From Bacillota bacterium (GTDB lineage Bacteria > Bacillota_I > Bacilli_A > RF39 > UBA660): a stretch of DNA of 64,000 nucleotides. The translations under genes were made by a program, and so were the position numbers. Positions 37,305-51,400 of the stretch are shown here, one piece after another; within the stretch, counting starts at the first letter, position 1; each line of letters begins with the position of its first letter. Location: contig SVAI01000001.1 of the NCBI GenBank assembly GCA_015059495.1, forward strand, positions 629,525-693,524, written 5' to 3'. The notes beneath the pieces were generated by a model. The model saw nothing but the letters and a program-made list of their open reading frames with translations, had not been told where the DNA came from and ran no database searches.

Positions 37305-38396
37305 CTATTCACTTCCAAATCTATTAACTATATATGCAGTAATACTATCTTTAGTATTCTCTATTTCATTATTTAATATCTTTAATTCTAATTCATCCAT
37401 AATACTAACTACTAATTTAGGATTACTAATATTAAATACACTCTTTATTTCATTAAAACCAATACTTAAATCTTTCTTACTTTTAATAGGTAAATTATTA
37501 TACATATAAGTAACACTCTCTATATCTTTATTTAATATTTTAGATGCTACCATGCATAAGTATAATCCATTCCTATATAAAGTAGTATTATCTATTTTAC
37601 CACTACTTACTATATTTTTAATAGTATTAATATTATTTTTTTCTTCTTTAGTAAATGGATAATTATCACTTACCTTTAATTGAGCATACATACCATTAAT
37701 ATCATCAACATCAACAATATGTTTAAACTTAATACCTAAGTATCTTAAGATACCTATCTTTTTCATTAAACCTAAACCTTTAACACAATTATGACTAACT
37801 AATATCTTATCTAATTCTTCTTTAACTCTAGTTAAAGGTAAAGTTCTAACTAACTTCATATTCTTCTTAATAGCTTTAAATAATTCTTTATCTAATTTAA
37901 AATCTAATATAATAGCAAATCTTAAAGCTCTAAGTATTCTTAAAGGGTCTTCTTTTAATTTATAATTAGCATCCCCTATACTTTTAATTTCTTTATTATG
38001 TAAATCATTAATACCATTAGCTAAATCTATTAACTCACCATTACTATTCATAGCTATAGTATTAATAGTAAAGTCTCTTCTTTTAATATCTTCTTCTAAA
38101 CTATCTACATATTCAATAGTCTCAGGTTTTCTACCATTATAAGATAATTCTTTTCTAAATGTAGTAATATCAAATCTATATTTATTAGTATTTATTTTAA
38201 CGTTGCCATACTCTATAAAATGATTCATAGGTACCTTAAATATTTTCATTAAATCTTTAGGAGTAGCACTTGTAGCAATATCTATATCTATTGAGTCTAT
38301 ATTAAGTATTTTATCTCTAACATAACCTCCAATGATATAGGCTTCAAATCCACTATCTTCTATTCTTTCTAAAATACTACGAATATCTTGATTCAT
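37305..38396 (-). CDS. cca: CCA tRNA nucleotidyltransferase-type enzyme
   Basis: 363 residues. Nucleotidyltransferase motifs AYIIGGYVRD and SIDIDIAT (metal-binding Asp pair), then RRDFTINTIAMN and the EDPLRILRALRFA region, all in the first 170 residues, fit class II polymerase-beta-type CCA enzymes. It adds or repairs CCA ends; tRNAs in this window already encode CCA, so repair is likely. It is first gene of the cca-dnaD-nth-GH30 run. ATG 38394-38396 follows AGAGG; an in-frame TTG six bases before is less likely. Confidence 0.92.
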   Translation of the reverse strand: MNQDIRSILERIEDSGFEAYIIGGYVRDKILNIDSIDIDIATSATPKDLMKIFKVPMNHFIEYGNVKINTNKYRFDITTFRKELSYNGRKPETIEYVDSLEEDIKRRDFTINTIAMNSNGELIDLANGINDLHNKEIKSIGDANYKLKEDPLRILRALRFAIILDFKLDKELFKAIKKNMKLVRTLPLTRVKEELDKILVSHNCVKGLGLMKKIGILRYLGIKFKHIVDVDDINGMYAQLKVSDNYPFTKEEKNNINTIKNIVSSGKIDNTTLYRNGLYLCMVASKILNKDIESVTYMYNNLPIKSKKDLSIGFNEIKSVFNISNPKLVVSIMDELELKILNNEIENTKDSITAYIVNRFGSE

Positions 38397-38444
38397 AATC
38401 AATCCTCTTCCTATTTAATTATATCATGAAATACGAAAATATTG

Positions 38445-38473
38445 TTGCATTTTACATATATAAATAGTAAAAT
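38445..38473 (+). promoter_or_regulatory. Promoter of the 38506-39159 gene
   Basis: TTGCAT (38445-38450), a 17-base spacer and TAAAAT (38468-38473). Confidence 0.65.
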
Positions 38474-38505
38474 AAAGTCAATTTCATAAAGAGGAGAATA
38501 CAACA

Positions 38506-39159
38506 ATGAAATACAAAACAATAATACAAGATGTAGTTAGTAACATTGAAAGCTGTGAAGGTCTTGCAGAGGCAAAAATAAACATATTAATTAATAATGG
38601 CAAAGTTATATCTAAAAATCTAGAAGATTCATTAAATACAATTGAAGCAGTTGAAAATGCTAAAGATGAAGAATCATTTAAAGCTCACAAAGATGCTAGT
38701 TTAATAACTGGGGTTGTTTCACTACCACTAATATCAACACAACTTCTAAATTATGGACTAAGTCTAGATGATCAATCTATGATAGAACTAACAATAAAAT
38801 TAGTAGCATTAATGTTTACCTATAGACTTTCATATATGGTTAAAGATCATATAACTTTAAAAGCTAAATCAAAAGAAATATGTGGTTCTTATAAAGCATA
38901 TATTGATGAACAAAAGAAATTTAAAAAGAATTCACATGATGCAAACAAAACAATGTCTGACCTAGCTTATATTAAAAAAGAAAAAGAAAAATTAAATAAT
39001 TATAAAAAATGTTTTTATTTATATTTAGAAGATAAGAGTTATACAAGTGGTAAAAATCTTACTGAACAATTAATGAATGCAAATCATAAGGTAAATAAAT
39101 TAACAAAAAAACTATCTACAATTCAACCAAATAGTAACGAATTTATTGACTTTAATTAG
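38506..39159 (+). CDS. Membrane protein with two central helices and long coiled-coil tail, unknown
   Basis: 217 residues. A helical N-terminus (1-65), two hydrophobic segments (about 68-88 and 95-115) and a charged coiled-coil (about 120-205; KKEKEKLNNYKK...). The layout resembles the three small membrane proteins at 15.5-17 kb, but the C-terminal LTP motif is absent. AGAGGAG lies upstream of the ATG. No family recognised. Confidence 0.55.
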   Translation: MKYKTIIQDVVSNIESCEGLAEAKINILINNGKVISKNLEDSLNTIEAVENAKDEESFKAHKDASLITGVVSLPLISTQLLNYGLSLDDQSMIELTIKLVALMFTYRLSYMVKDHITLKAKSKEICGSYKAYIDEQKKFKKNSHDANKTMSDLAYIKKEKEKLNNYKKCFYLYLEDKSYTSGKNLTEQLMNANHKVNKLTKKLSTIQPNSNEFIDFN

Positions 39160-39174
39160 TAAATATGTTAAAAT
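39146..39174 (+). promoter_or_regulatory. Promoter of rpmB
   Basis: TTGACT (39146-39151), a 17-base spacer and TAAAAT (39169-39174). The -35 box overlaps the last codons of the preceding gene. Confidence 0.75.
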
Positions 39175-39208
39175 TTTCAAGTAACGAAAAGTTAGGAGGC
39201 AAACTATT

Positions 39209-39382
39209 ATGGCAAAGAAAGTAACAAAGAAAAAACCTTTAACAGTTAATTTAAGATCACATGCACTTAATACAACTAAATCTCAACAAAAACCAAATTT
39301 AATTAAAACAACAATTGATGGTAAAAAAGTTAAAATTAGTGCAAGAGAAGCTAGAACTATAAAAAAGAACGCTAACAAGTAG
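39209..39382 (+). CDS. rpmB: Ribosomal protein bL28 (57 residues)
   Basis: A small gene: MAKKVTKKKPLTVN, then RSHALNTTKSQQKPNLIK, TTIDGKKVKI and SAREARTIKKNANK. The central phrases line up with bL28 (RSHA.N..K....NLQK..I.VDGK.K...VSARAL+S). The zinc-type Cys pair and the usual CxVTGK start are missing and replaced by a Lys-rich segment, so this is the shorter, cysteine-free form. AGGAGG is nine bases upstream. Its own promoter and terminator fit a separately transcribed ribosomal protein. bL28 binds 23S rRNA near the exit-site region of the 50S subunit. Confidence 0.85.
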   Translation: MAKKVTKKKPLTVNLRSHALNTTKSQQKPNLIKTTIDGKKVKISAREARTIKKNANK

Positions 39383-39394
39383 TTAGCGTTTTTT
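39368..39394. terminator. Bidirectional terminator between rpmB and sufB
   Basis: The nine-pair stem AACGCTAAC/GTTAGCGTT (39368-39390) has the rpmB TAG in the loop and a T-run on the plus strand. It also ends sufB from the other side. Confidence 0.85.
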
Positions 39395-40685
39395 ATTGTT
39401 TTAATAATCTATTTAACTCTACTGCATATTCAAGTGGTAATTCCTTTTTAAAATCATCAATAAATCCCATTATTAATAATTCTTTTGCAGTATCTTCACT
39501 TAATCCTTTAGATGTTAAATAAAATAACTTTTCTTCATTTATCTTAGATACAGTAGCTTCATGTTCTAATGTAGATGTATTATTAGATAATATATTCTTA
39601 GGGAATGTATCACTCTTAGATATATCATCTAATATTATAGTATCACATTTAATAGTAGCTTTAGAATGATGTGCATCTTTAGTAATATTAGTAGTACCTC
39701 TGTAATCTGCTTCACCACCATATTGTGCTATAGATTTAGATACTATATTACTTTGAGTGTGATGACCTAAATGAATCATCTTAGCACCAGCATCTAACAC
39801 TTGACCTTCTTTAGCAAATGCAATAGATATTGAATTACCTTTTGAATAATTACCTTTTAATATACATGATGGATACTTCATAGTAACCTTACTACCAATA
39901 TTTCCATCAATCCACTCCATTTGTCCATAATCATCTACTATTGCTCTTTTAGTAACTAAATTAAATACATCAGTTGACCAGTTTTGAATAGTAGAATACT
40001 TACATTTAGCATGCTTACCAACGTAGATTTCAACAACACCAGCATGAAGTGATGACGATGAGTATGATGGCGCAGTACATCCCTCTATATAAGATAAATT
40101 AGCTTCATCTTCAACAATAATAATAGTTCTTTCAAATTGTCCTAAATTCTTTGAATTAATTCTAAAATAAGATTGTAATGGTCTATCTACTTTAATACCC
40201 TTAGGTATATAAATAAATGAACCACCAGACCATAAAGCAGTATTTAAAGCAGTATATTTATTTTCATTATACTTAACTAAATTATTAAAATATTTCTTAA
40301 ATAATTCTGGATACTTTTGTAAAGCATCATCAGTAGAAGTAAATATAATATCATCTTTAACAGTTGTATTATGATAAAATACTTCACTCTCAAACTGATT
40401 AGTAACACCACCTAAGTATTCCTTCTCTGCTTTAATTACCCCTAAATTATCAAATGTATTTTTAACACTACATGCTACATTATTCCAATTGTTAGTCATA
40501 TTACCAGTTGATTTCTTATAATAAATAATATCATCAAAATTCAAATCAATAATTGGACCAAATTTAGGATTCTCTAATTTTAAAAACTCTTCATATGCTT
40601 CTAATCTTATATCTAACATCCATGAAGGTTCATTTTTGTCTTTAGATAAATTTATAATAAATTCCTTCGATAACTTTTCTTTCAT
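39393..40685 (-). CDS. sufB: Fe-S cluster assembly scaffold SufB
   Basis: 430 residues (family about 465). The phrases EPSWMLDIRLEAYEEF, SGGSFIYIPKGIKVD, YIEGCTAPSYSSSSLHAGVVEI, YGQMEWIDGNIGS, MIHLGHHTQSNIVSKSI and LEHEATVSKINEEKLFYL are those of SufB, the scaffold of the SufBCD complex. No sufC, sufD, sufS or sufU is adjacent. ATG 40683-40685 is chosen; a GTG nine bases before is in frame but lacks a ribosome site. Transcribed from one of two divergent promoters. Confidence 0.93.
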   Translation of the reverse strand: MKEKLSKEFIINLSKDKNEPSWMLDIRLEAYEEFLKLENPKFGPIIDLNFDDIIYYKKSTGNMTNNWNNVACSVKNTFDNLGVIKAEKEYLGGVTNQFESEVFYHNTTVKDDIIFTSTDDALQKYPELFKKYFNNLVKYNENKYTALNTALWSGGSFIYIPKGIKVDRPLQSYFRINSKNLGQFERTIIIVEDEANLSYIEGCTAPSYSSSSLHAGVVEIYVGKHAKCKYSTIQNWSTDVFNLVTKRAIVDDYGQMEWIDGNIGSKVTMKYPSCILKGNYSKGNSISIAFAKEGQVLDAGAKMIHLGHHTQSNIVSKSIAQYGGEADYRGTTNITKDAHHSKATIKCDTIILDDISKSDTFPKNILSNNTSTLEHEATVSKINEEKLFYLTSKGLSEDTAKELLIMGFIDDFKKELPLEYAVELNRLLKQ

Positions 40686-40702
40686 AATAATCACTACATA
40701 TA

Positions 40703-40731
40703 ATTATATTATTATTATTGAATTTTTTCAA
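40703..40731 (-). promoter_or_regulatory. Promoter of sufB
   Basis: On the minus strand: TTGAAA (40726-40731), 17 bases, TATAAT (40703-40708). Confidence 0.7.
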
Positions 40732-40746
40732 TTTATTTGATATATT
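40718..40746 (+). promoter_or_regulatory. Promoter of the 40770-41450 gene
   Basis: TTGAAT (40718-40723), 17 bases, TATATT (40741-40746). Its -35 box and that of sufB form the two arms of the inverted repeat TTGAATTTTTTCAA (40718-40731). Confidence 0.65.
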
Positions 40747-40769
40747 TTATATGATAGGAATGATACAAT

Positions 40770-41450
40770 ATGAAAGATTATAATGAACAATTTATAAACG
40801 AACTCCATGGATTTCCTGGATTTGAAGATATCACTTATAACAACGGTATAGTATCATATCAAGGACAAACAACCAATGTATCTAAAATATATCTACATGA
40901 CCTTGTAAAGAGTGAGAAATCACCATTTAATATGTACATACGTGAATTAGATGCAGGAGATGTCTTTAGAATAATTGATTTACATACTAAAAGAATACAT
41001 GATCAATATAACGAACATGATGAAGATCAATCAGATATTGTTATAAGTCCTAATCAATACATTAAATATATTAATAAAAGTAATATATCAGATGAAGATA
41101 ATAAAAAAATACAAGATTTTGAAACACTAGTATATCAATGTTTAAAATACTACGATTATTTATTAGATGATAAAAAAATATTCTTATCTAAATATAGAAG
41201 AAAAATAAATGAAATAGAACTAAAAGAATTAGAATCTGATCTAACAGATGCAGATAAATACGCAAGAGATAAGTATTACTCTATTACAAATAGTGTTAGA
41301 GGATATATAAATTCAAAATACAGAGTTAGAAAATTAGAAGTAGATAAAGCAGCTGCTTCTGCAGGCTTTGCTGATGCCTTTATTGTAATATTATCTACTA
41401 TAGCTGCAGGTATTATTGCAGGAACAGTAATATATTTTACTTTATTTTAA
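40770..41450 (+). CDS. Tail-anchored membrane protein, unknown
   Basis: 226 residues. A soluble N-terminal part (1-195) is helical after residue 95, and a single C-terminal membrane helix (about 203-224, AFIVILSTIAAGIIAGTVIYF) ends the protein: a tail-anchored topology with the bulk in the cytoplasm. The stretch NNGIVSYQGQTTNVSKIYLHD is strand-like. No family recognised. AGGAATGA precedes the ATG. Divergent from sufB with overlapping promoters, so co-regulation with Fe-S assembly is possible. Confidence 0.55.
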   Translation: MKDYNEQFINELHGFPGFEDITYNNGIVSYQGQTTNVSKIYLHDLVKSEKSPFNMYIRELDAGDVFRIIDLHTKRIHDQYNEHDEDQSDIVISPNQYIKYINKSNISDEDNKKIQDFETLVYQCLKYYDYLLDDKKIFLSKYRRKINEIELKELESDLTDADKYARDKYYSITNSVRGYINSKYRVRKLEVDKAAASAGFADAFIVILSTIAAGIIAGTVIYFTLF

Positions 41451-41477
41451 AAAAGTGTACATTAGTACACTTTTATT
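41451..41477. terminator. Bidirectional terminator at the end of the F1-like operon
   Basis: The ten-pair stem AAAAGTGTAC/GTACACTTTT (41451-41474, loop ATTA) lies between the plus-strand stop (41448-41450) and the minus-strand stop (41473-41475). Confidence 0.85.
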
Positions 41478-42000
41478 TATTTTTTTCCTCATTTTTTAAT
41501 TTCTTATTTTTAACTACTCTACCAAAATTAATAGTAAAAATAAATATTCCAAATGTTAAAATTGATAAGCATAATACAACATATATTAAACCAACATACC
41601 ATACAAAGTATACTTCATTAATATATGCGTAAAAAACATCCTTAAAAATAATTAATGCACAAGTAAATACACTTAGTATAAAATTAGATATTAATGCATA
41701 ATAATTACGCATTAATAGACTAAAAAATACTACTGGAGCTATTACAAATAAGAATACATAAAAAGATTCACTATTAACAAATATTGAACAAATAATAAAG
41801 AATAATTGTACTAATAATAAAGCAATTAATAATATATCCTTATTATTTAAGTTTATAAATAATCCAAATAAATGTATATTCTTATCACTAACATTCTTAC
41901 TATATATTAACTGTAATATAAGAGAAATAATAAATATAAATAAAGGAAAAGATATAAAATAAGGTAATAACTTATGAAAACTATCAATAAAATCTACCAT
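41473..42000 (-). CDS. Five-helix membrane protein ending the F1-like ATPase operon
   Basis: 175 residues with about five hydrophobic helices (about 12-34, 53-75, 80-97, 103-125, 130-158) and a Lys-rich cytoplasmic tail. It starts three bases after the epsilon-like gene, so it is part of the operon. It takes the place where a stator or a-subunit might be expected, but I see no convincing match to the a-subunit Arg helix; an MRNYYALISN segment is the only Arg near a helix. It may anchor or regulate the rotary complex (inference). Confidence 0.6.
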   Translation of the reverse strand: MVDFIDSFHKLLPYFISFPLFIFIISLILQLIYSKNVSDKNIHLFGLFINLNNKDILLIALLLVQLFFIICSIFVNSESFYVFLFVIAPVVFFSLLMRNYYALISNFILSVFTCALIIFKDVFYAYINEVYFVWYVGLIYVVLCLSILTFGIFIFTINFGRVVKNKKLKNEEKNK

Positions 42001-42003
42001 ATA

Positions 42004-42246
42004 TTATACCCCTTCAATTAAAACACTAAATACATTATTCTCAATTACATAATAAGCTTTAATATAACTATTAATTAACTTATTACCATCTGCTAATTCA
42101 AATTCTAAATCGCCATCAATTTCACCTATCATAGGCACATAATCTTTTAGTATTAATAAATTATATTCTTTACTCTTAATTCTAATTGCATTAACATTTT
42201 CATATACTTCTAAACCATTTTTTAAAGTAAATATTTTAACTATCAT
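42004..42246 (-). CDS. F1-like ATPase epsilon-type subunit, N-terminal domain only
   Basis: 80 residues. The start MIVKIFTLKNGLEVYENVNAI and the following strands (LLILKDYVPMIGEIDGDL) match the beta-sandwich of F1 epsilon, which binds gamma and the c-ring. The C-terminal two-helix hairpin that inhibits ATP hydrolysis in canonical epsilon is missing (normal length about 133). It lies two bases after the beta-type gene. Confidence 0.75.
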   Translation of the reverse strand: MIVKIFTLKNGLEVYENVNAIRIKSKEYNLLILKDYVPMIGEIDGDLEFELADGNKLINSYIKAYYVIENNVFSVLIEGV

Positions 42247-42248
42247 AA

Positions 42249-44411
<2,163 letters not shown>

Positions 44412-44419
<8 letters not shown>

Positions 44420-45905
44420 TACTTTCCTCATCATCTATAAATTGGAAACGACTCTTTATTTGATCTATACTTAAAGGACTATACTTATATTGTTTTAAAT
44501 TTTCTATAATAATTTTACCTTCAGCTAACTTTTTACGTAAATCACTACTCATTTCATCTACATTAGCAAGTTCATATACATCTCTTGTTTCTAGATAATT
44601 AAGTAATTTTCTTCTTACTTTAGATCCAAGTGCTTTCATTTCTTGTGTTTGAACAGCACCACCTAATCTCGAAACAGAAAGTCCATAATTAATAGCAGGT
44701 TTTTCACCTTTTTTAAAATTCTTAGAAGATAATACTATTTGACCATCTGTTATAGAAATAATATTAGTTGAAATATAATCAGTTATATCATCACCAACTG
44801 TTTCAACAACAGGTAAAATAGAAATACTTGCACCATTTTTATACTGACATGCTCTTTCAAGTAATCTAGCATGAGCATAGAATATATCGGCTGGATATGC
44901 ATCTCTACCTGGTGCTTTATTAGATATTAATGATATTTGTCTATATGCATCAGCATGACGTTTTAAATCATCTAATACTACTAAAACGTCTTTACCTTGC
45001 ATCATATAAAATGACGCAACACTTAAGGCAAAGTAAGGAGTTAAATAAAGAACTGTAGGTAAATCTTCATAAAATGCTGAAATAATTAAAGTATATGAAG
45101 CAGCACCCTTTTTTACTAATTCATAATAAATTTCTTTAACTTCCTTCTTTGTTTTACCTATAGCAACATAAATACATAACATATCTTTATTAGCTTGATT
45201 AACTATAGTATCTAAACAAAGTTGTGTCTTACCAGTTTTCTTACTTCCTATTATTAACTGTCTTTGACCTTTACCTATAGGATAAATCAGATCAATACCA
45301 GCAATACCTGTTTCTAGAGGTCTATTAACATCTCTTCTATCCATAATATGAAATGGTTCTTTTTCAATTCTAAACTTAATAGTATCCTTATACTTTTTAT
45401 CATCAAGTTTATCTCTACCAAACATATCAATAATTCTTCCAACAGATTCAGGAGAATATTCACCTAATAATTCTTCATTTGTTTGATAAACACTATCCCC
45501 AACAACTATATCATTTGTTTTTGTTAAAAGAGCTACAACAGTATAATTAGCTTCTAATTTAGTAACATATCCAATAGCTTTATTAGCTATATTTACTTTT
45601 TCATAAAAAGATACATTTTCTAATCCAGAAACCTCTAAAATAAATTCTTTTATCTTAGTAACTTTACCAACACCATAAATATTATTACCAGTTATAATAG
45701 AATCTTTTTTTAATTCTATTTTATCTAATACATATTTAGTCTCATTCTTTATAGTATTAACTTTTGTCTTTGGTAAATCCTCACTCTTAACAACATTAAC
45801 TGAATTACTATTCATAATATCAGATATAGATATATTATTAATAATATTTTTTAAATTATTAGATTGGAGTTTTTTAGTTTTTTCATTTTCATTATTGTCT
45901 TTCAT
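44412..45905 (-). CDS. F1-like ATPase alpha-type subunit with N-terminal extension
   Basis: 497 residues. After about 70 extra, Asn/Lys-rich residues comes an F1 alpha fold: beta-barrel (VSGLENVSFYEKVNI), nucleotide site LIIGSKKTGKTQL (standard is GDRQTGKT), VLVVLDDLKRHADAYRQISLI, GRDAYPADIFYAHARLLERA and LSVSRLGGAVQTQEMKAL, whose Arg is the arginine finger for the beta site. Catalytic partnership with the beta-type subunit therefore looks preserved. ATG 45903-45905 is chosen because GGAGAAGGAG sits before it. It lies 21 bases after the b/delta-like gene. Confidence 0.88.
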
Positions 45906-45926
45906 AACTCCTTCTCCTTTCATTGT

Positions 45927-46649
45927 TTAACTTAAACTATAATCATATAGTTTATTTTTATAAATTATCTTAAATCCTTTATAAATACTACTATCATAAA
46001 TAGTTCTTATTCTATCATCTATTTTATCGTAATTTTCTTCCTCAGTACCAACTAAAATATATATATTTGGATTATTTTCATTAATCATAGATTCAATATA
46101 ACTAACAAAATCATTTATATCAAACTTACTCTCATCTACACAATAATCTGTATATATTTTATGATATTTAGTTTTTAACTTATACATAAAATCTTCTCTT
46201 TTAGATAAATCAGTAATTAATCCATAAACACTAACTTCATCAATATCACATTTTAATTCTAATAACTCATTAAACAAGTCAATATTCTTAAAACTAACAT
46301 TTTTATTAATAAAATTAATTATAATATCCTTAGAATTTATAGAAAAATTATCATCAACAATCTTAGTTAATTGAAATAAATCTTCAACTTCATAGTCATT
46401 ACTATTTTCAACATAAACAAAATTTTCATTTATATCATTAGTTTCAACTACTTTTTCTCTTTTTATTTTATTAACTTGATTATCTTCATCTTCCCTTTTC
46501 TTTTTTAATTCTTCATACTCTTCAATTTTAACAGCAAAGTATAATTTACTTTTTTCTTTTATACTATCTATAATTCCTTTAATTATATAAAATAATGTTA
46601 AAGTCATTAATATAAATATAAAAGATATAAAAATCAATAATCTAACCAT
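45927..46649 (-). CDS. Stalk protein: N-terminal membrane helix plus delta/OSCP-like C-terminus (b/delta-like)
   Basis: 240 residues. One membrane helix (about 3-23), a charged helical stretch (about 25-60, EEYEELKKKREDEDNQVNKIKREK) and a C-terminal domain ending in IYKGFKIIYKNKLYDYSLS. That ending parallels the delta/OSCP end (GGFKI..GD.V.DGSV). Its place between the c-like and alpha-type genes is where atpF and atpH lie in standard operons. I infer a fused peripheral stalk that holds the alpha3beta3 head. Similarity is weak, so this is a structural hypothesis. Confidence 0.6.
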   Translation of the reverse strand: MVRLLIFISFIFILMTLTLFYIIKGIIDSIKEKSKLYFAVKIEEYEELKKKREDEDNQVNKIKREKVVETNDINENFVYVENSNDYEVEDLFQLTKIVDDNFSINSKDIIINFINKNVSFKNIDLFNELLELKCDIDEVSVYGLITDLSKREDFMYKLKTKYHKIYTDYCVDESKFDINDFVSYIESMINENNPNIYILVGTEEENYDKIDDRIRTIYDSSIYKGFKIIYKNKLYDYSLS

Positions 46650-46650
46650 A

Positions 46651-48398
<1,748 letters not shown>

Positions 48399-48409
48399 AT
48401 ATTTCACCT

Positions 48410-51400
48410 CTACTTCTTGATATAATCTACTGTCTTGTCTATTACTTTATATTTAGATGAAGTACCATCTAACCAATAAAATTGCATTTGTACTATATAT
48501 TCACCTGTTGGTAACAAAATATCTCTACCATTAGCATCTACTATAGTAACATAAGCATGGTTTGTATCACTATCTATAACAAATGATATTGGATTAATAT
48601 CACCAGATAAGTAATGTTCACCTGTCTTTTTAGTAATTGTATATTTCATAAAACTAATTTTATTAATATTCCAATATTCTTGAAATGCATATCTAACTTT
48701 AGATGTATCTGTATTAACCGCAATTGCGTCACCTAAATATGCATCATCACTAATAACTAAATTTTTTGAATAAACAAATTGTCCATATTCATCATTACTA
48801 TTATTTAAATTAGCTTCATATACAACATTAATTTGACATTGTTTACTTTCACATGTTTTAGTTAATGTATAAATTGTATTAGTTCTATAATAATCACCAA
48901 TTAATTCACCATAATCACTATCATATGTTTTATTCTTATCTTTTATATATACTTTATAATTACTATGTTCAAATAAAGCATTATAAGCATCAGTAACTAA
49001 TACTCTGAATTTTAATTCCTCAGTATTATCACTAGTTATTTTAATAACATCTATTAATGGTTTAGTAATAACTAAATGAAAAGGTATTTGAGCATCAGTT
49101 AAATAACCCTTTTCTCCATTTGAAGTATAATAAGGAACAATCTTAATAATATATTCATCATTAGTATTCATATTGTAAGAAATATCTACATTCTTATCTA
49201 CATGACCTTTTCCATCTACTATAGAATCTAACATAGTATCACTAATATTAAATCTATCACTTATATCATTACCACTACTATCCAATACATGATATTCAAT
49301 ACCTTCATATCCATCCAATACTTTAACATCATAAGATATTCTTATACTTCTACGTTCATTTCTAACTGGAACATAAACAACTTCTAGATTACTAATATCA
49401 ATACCATCTAATGTTTTAAATTTAAACATATTTAAATTATTTTGATAATAGAAATCATGTTCTTCTCCAGCATAAACCCATTTAACATAGAAATAATAAT
49501 CTGTATTAGATTGTAAATCTAACATAGTATAACCATTATTCATTATATCTACTAAACTAACTTCATAAGTCTTATAAAGACTATCATTTTCTTTTGTATA
49601 AACATATATTTTAACATTAATATCATTTTCAATTTCTTCATCAACACTAGAAATTTCAGGTTTAATGTTTGCATAAGTTAATCCTGCATCTGTTCTCCAT
49701 AATACAAAAGTAGGATTAATTTGATCAAATGAGAACTTACAACCATTTTGATCACCACAAGTTCCATCAATTGAACTTACATTCTTAACTAAGAAATCAG
49801 CTTGTTTATCATTAAACAATACTTTGTCTGAAGTTAAATAACCTTTATTAAATTCAAAAGGATAAGTAAATACATTACCATTAAATTGAATAGATAAATT
49901 CTTATTATTAGAATCAAAACTATTTAATTCATATGTACAATAATGTCCTATATTAGTATCAAAAAAATATAGATTTGATGTTGAAGCCAAAGTCTTCAAA
50001 CCATTATTATCATAAACATCAATCATACCATTATCATAATATAACTTAACAGATGTAGTAATATCACCTAATCCCATTAACTGTTTAATTCTATAATAAT
50101 CTATAGACATTATTCCCTTACCGTTAACACTGACATTTGAAACAGTTACTTTTTTACCATTACTAGCAGTAAACGTTACATCACCTAATATTAAGTATTT
50201 CTTATATTTATCATCTACGGAAACATTGATTTTTAAACTGTTTTGATCTGGTTCAACACTATATTTAAAGTATTCAATATTTGTCCTTGTTTCAAAATAC
50301 ATATTTTCAACATCATATACTTTTCTAATTTCTAAATCATCATTTAAATTAACCATTCTATACATAGATAAAACTGTACCACTAATATCTCTAGTTTCAA
50401 AACTCTTTTCAGTATCAGTTTGTTCTAACTCTACACTTCTCTTATTATTTGCAGTTTCAAAACTTCCAGCATAGTAATTTATAGTATTATTATCTAAAGA
50501 ATTATCAACATCTTTTAAAGTATAATTCCAAGTTAAGGTATCATAACGATCTCTTTTTGCTAAATATAAATTAAATTCTGGTTCTTGTCTTTTTGGATAG
50601 TAAATATTTGATTTAGCACAAGTTTCAGATATTTCTACTGGATTACCATTTTCATCAGTAGTCTTTACTTTAATAGTATAATTAAAGTAATAAGATTTAC
50701 CTCTCATATAATTATTATTACCATCATCACCAAAGAATAAATCTACAGCGCTAGAATCACTAGAATCCTTAGAATATATTTCTTGATCATTATTTGCATT
50801 ATATACATGATATGTAATAGTATAAGAACTATCATTATCACCTAATAATACATTAGGAGTTATTCTATAACCAACTATAGTATTATTATTTAAATTTTTA
50901 TCTCTACCATTATTATGTAATTGAGAAATAACATATGGACCATTTTTATCAATATATCTACCTGCAACATTATTTGCTATAACAGGAAACTCTTCAGCAA
51001 CAATAGGTAAATCATTTTTATCAGTTGTATAATCCTTAGCATTAAATACTTCTATTTTATATAAACCATATGTTAATTGATCTTCATTAATATTTAAAGA
51101 CTGAGGAGTTATTTCAAAATAATTATCATATAATGAAGTCTTTAAATCACTTTCATAATATTCTTTATTTCCATCATATTTAGTATTTGTCCAACAATTA
51201 TAATTTTCACTTAAAATATCACTACATCTATAATTATCACTCTTATGTAATCTAATAGATACTTGTTCCATTGTACTAGCTTCAAGTTCAGTATTTTCAA
51301 AATCATTTAAACTTAATAATCTAGCCTTAACTCTAAAGATGTCAGATGATGTAGCAACATTTTCATATACTACAGTCATCTTATTAGGTTCCTTAGTATT

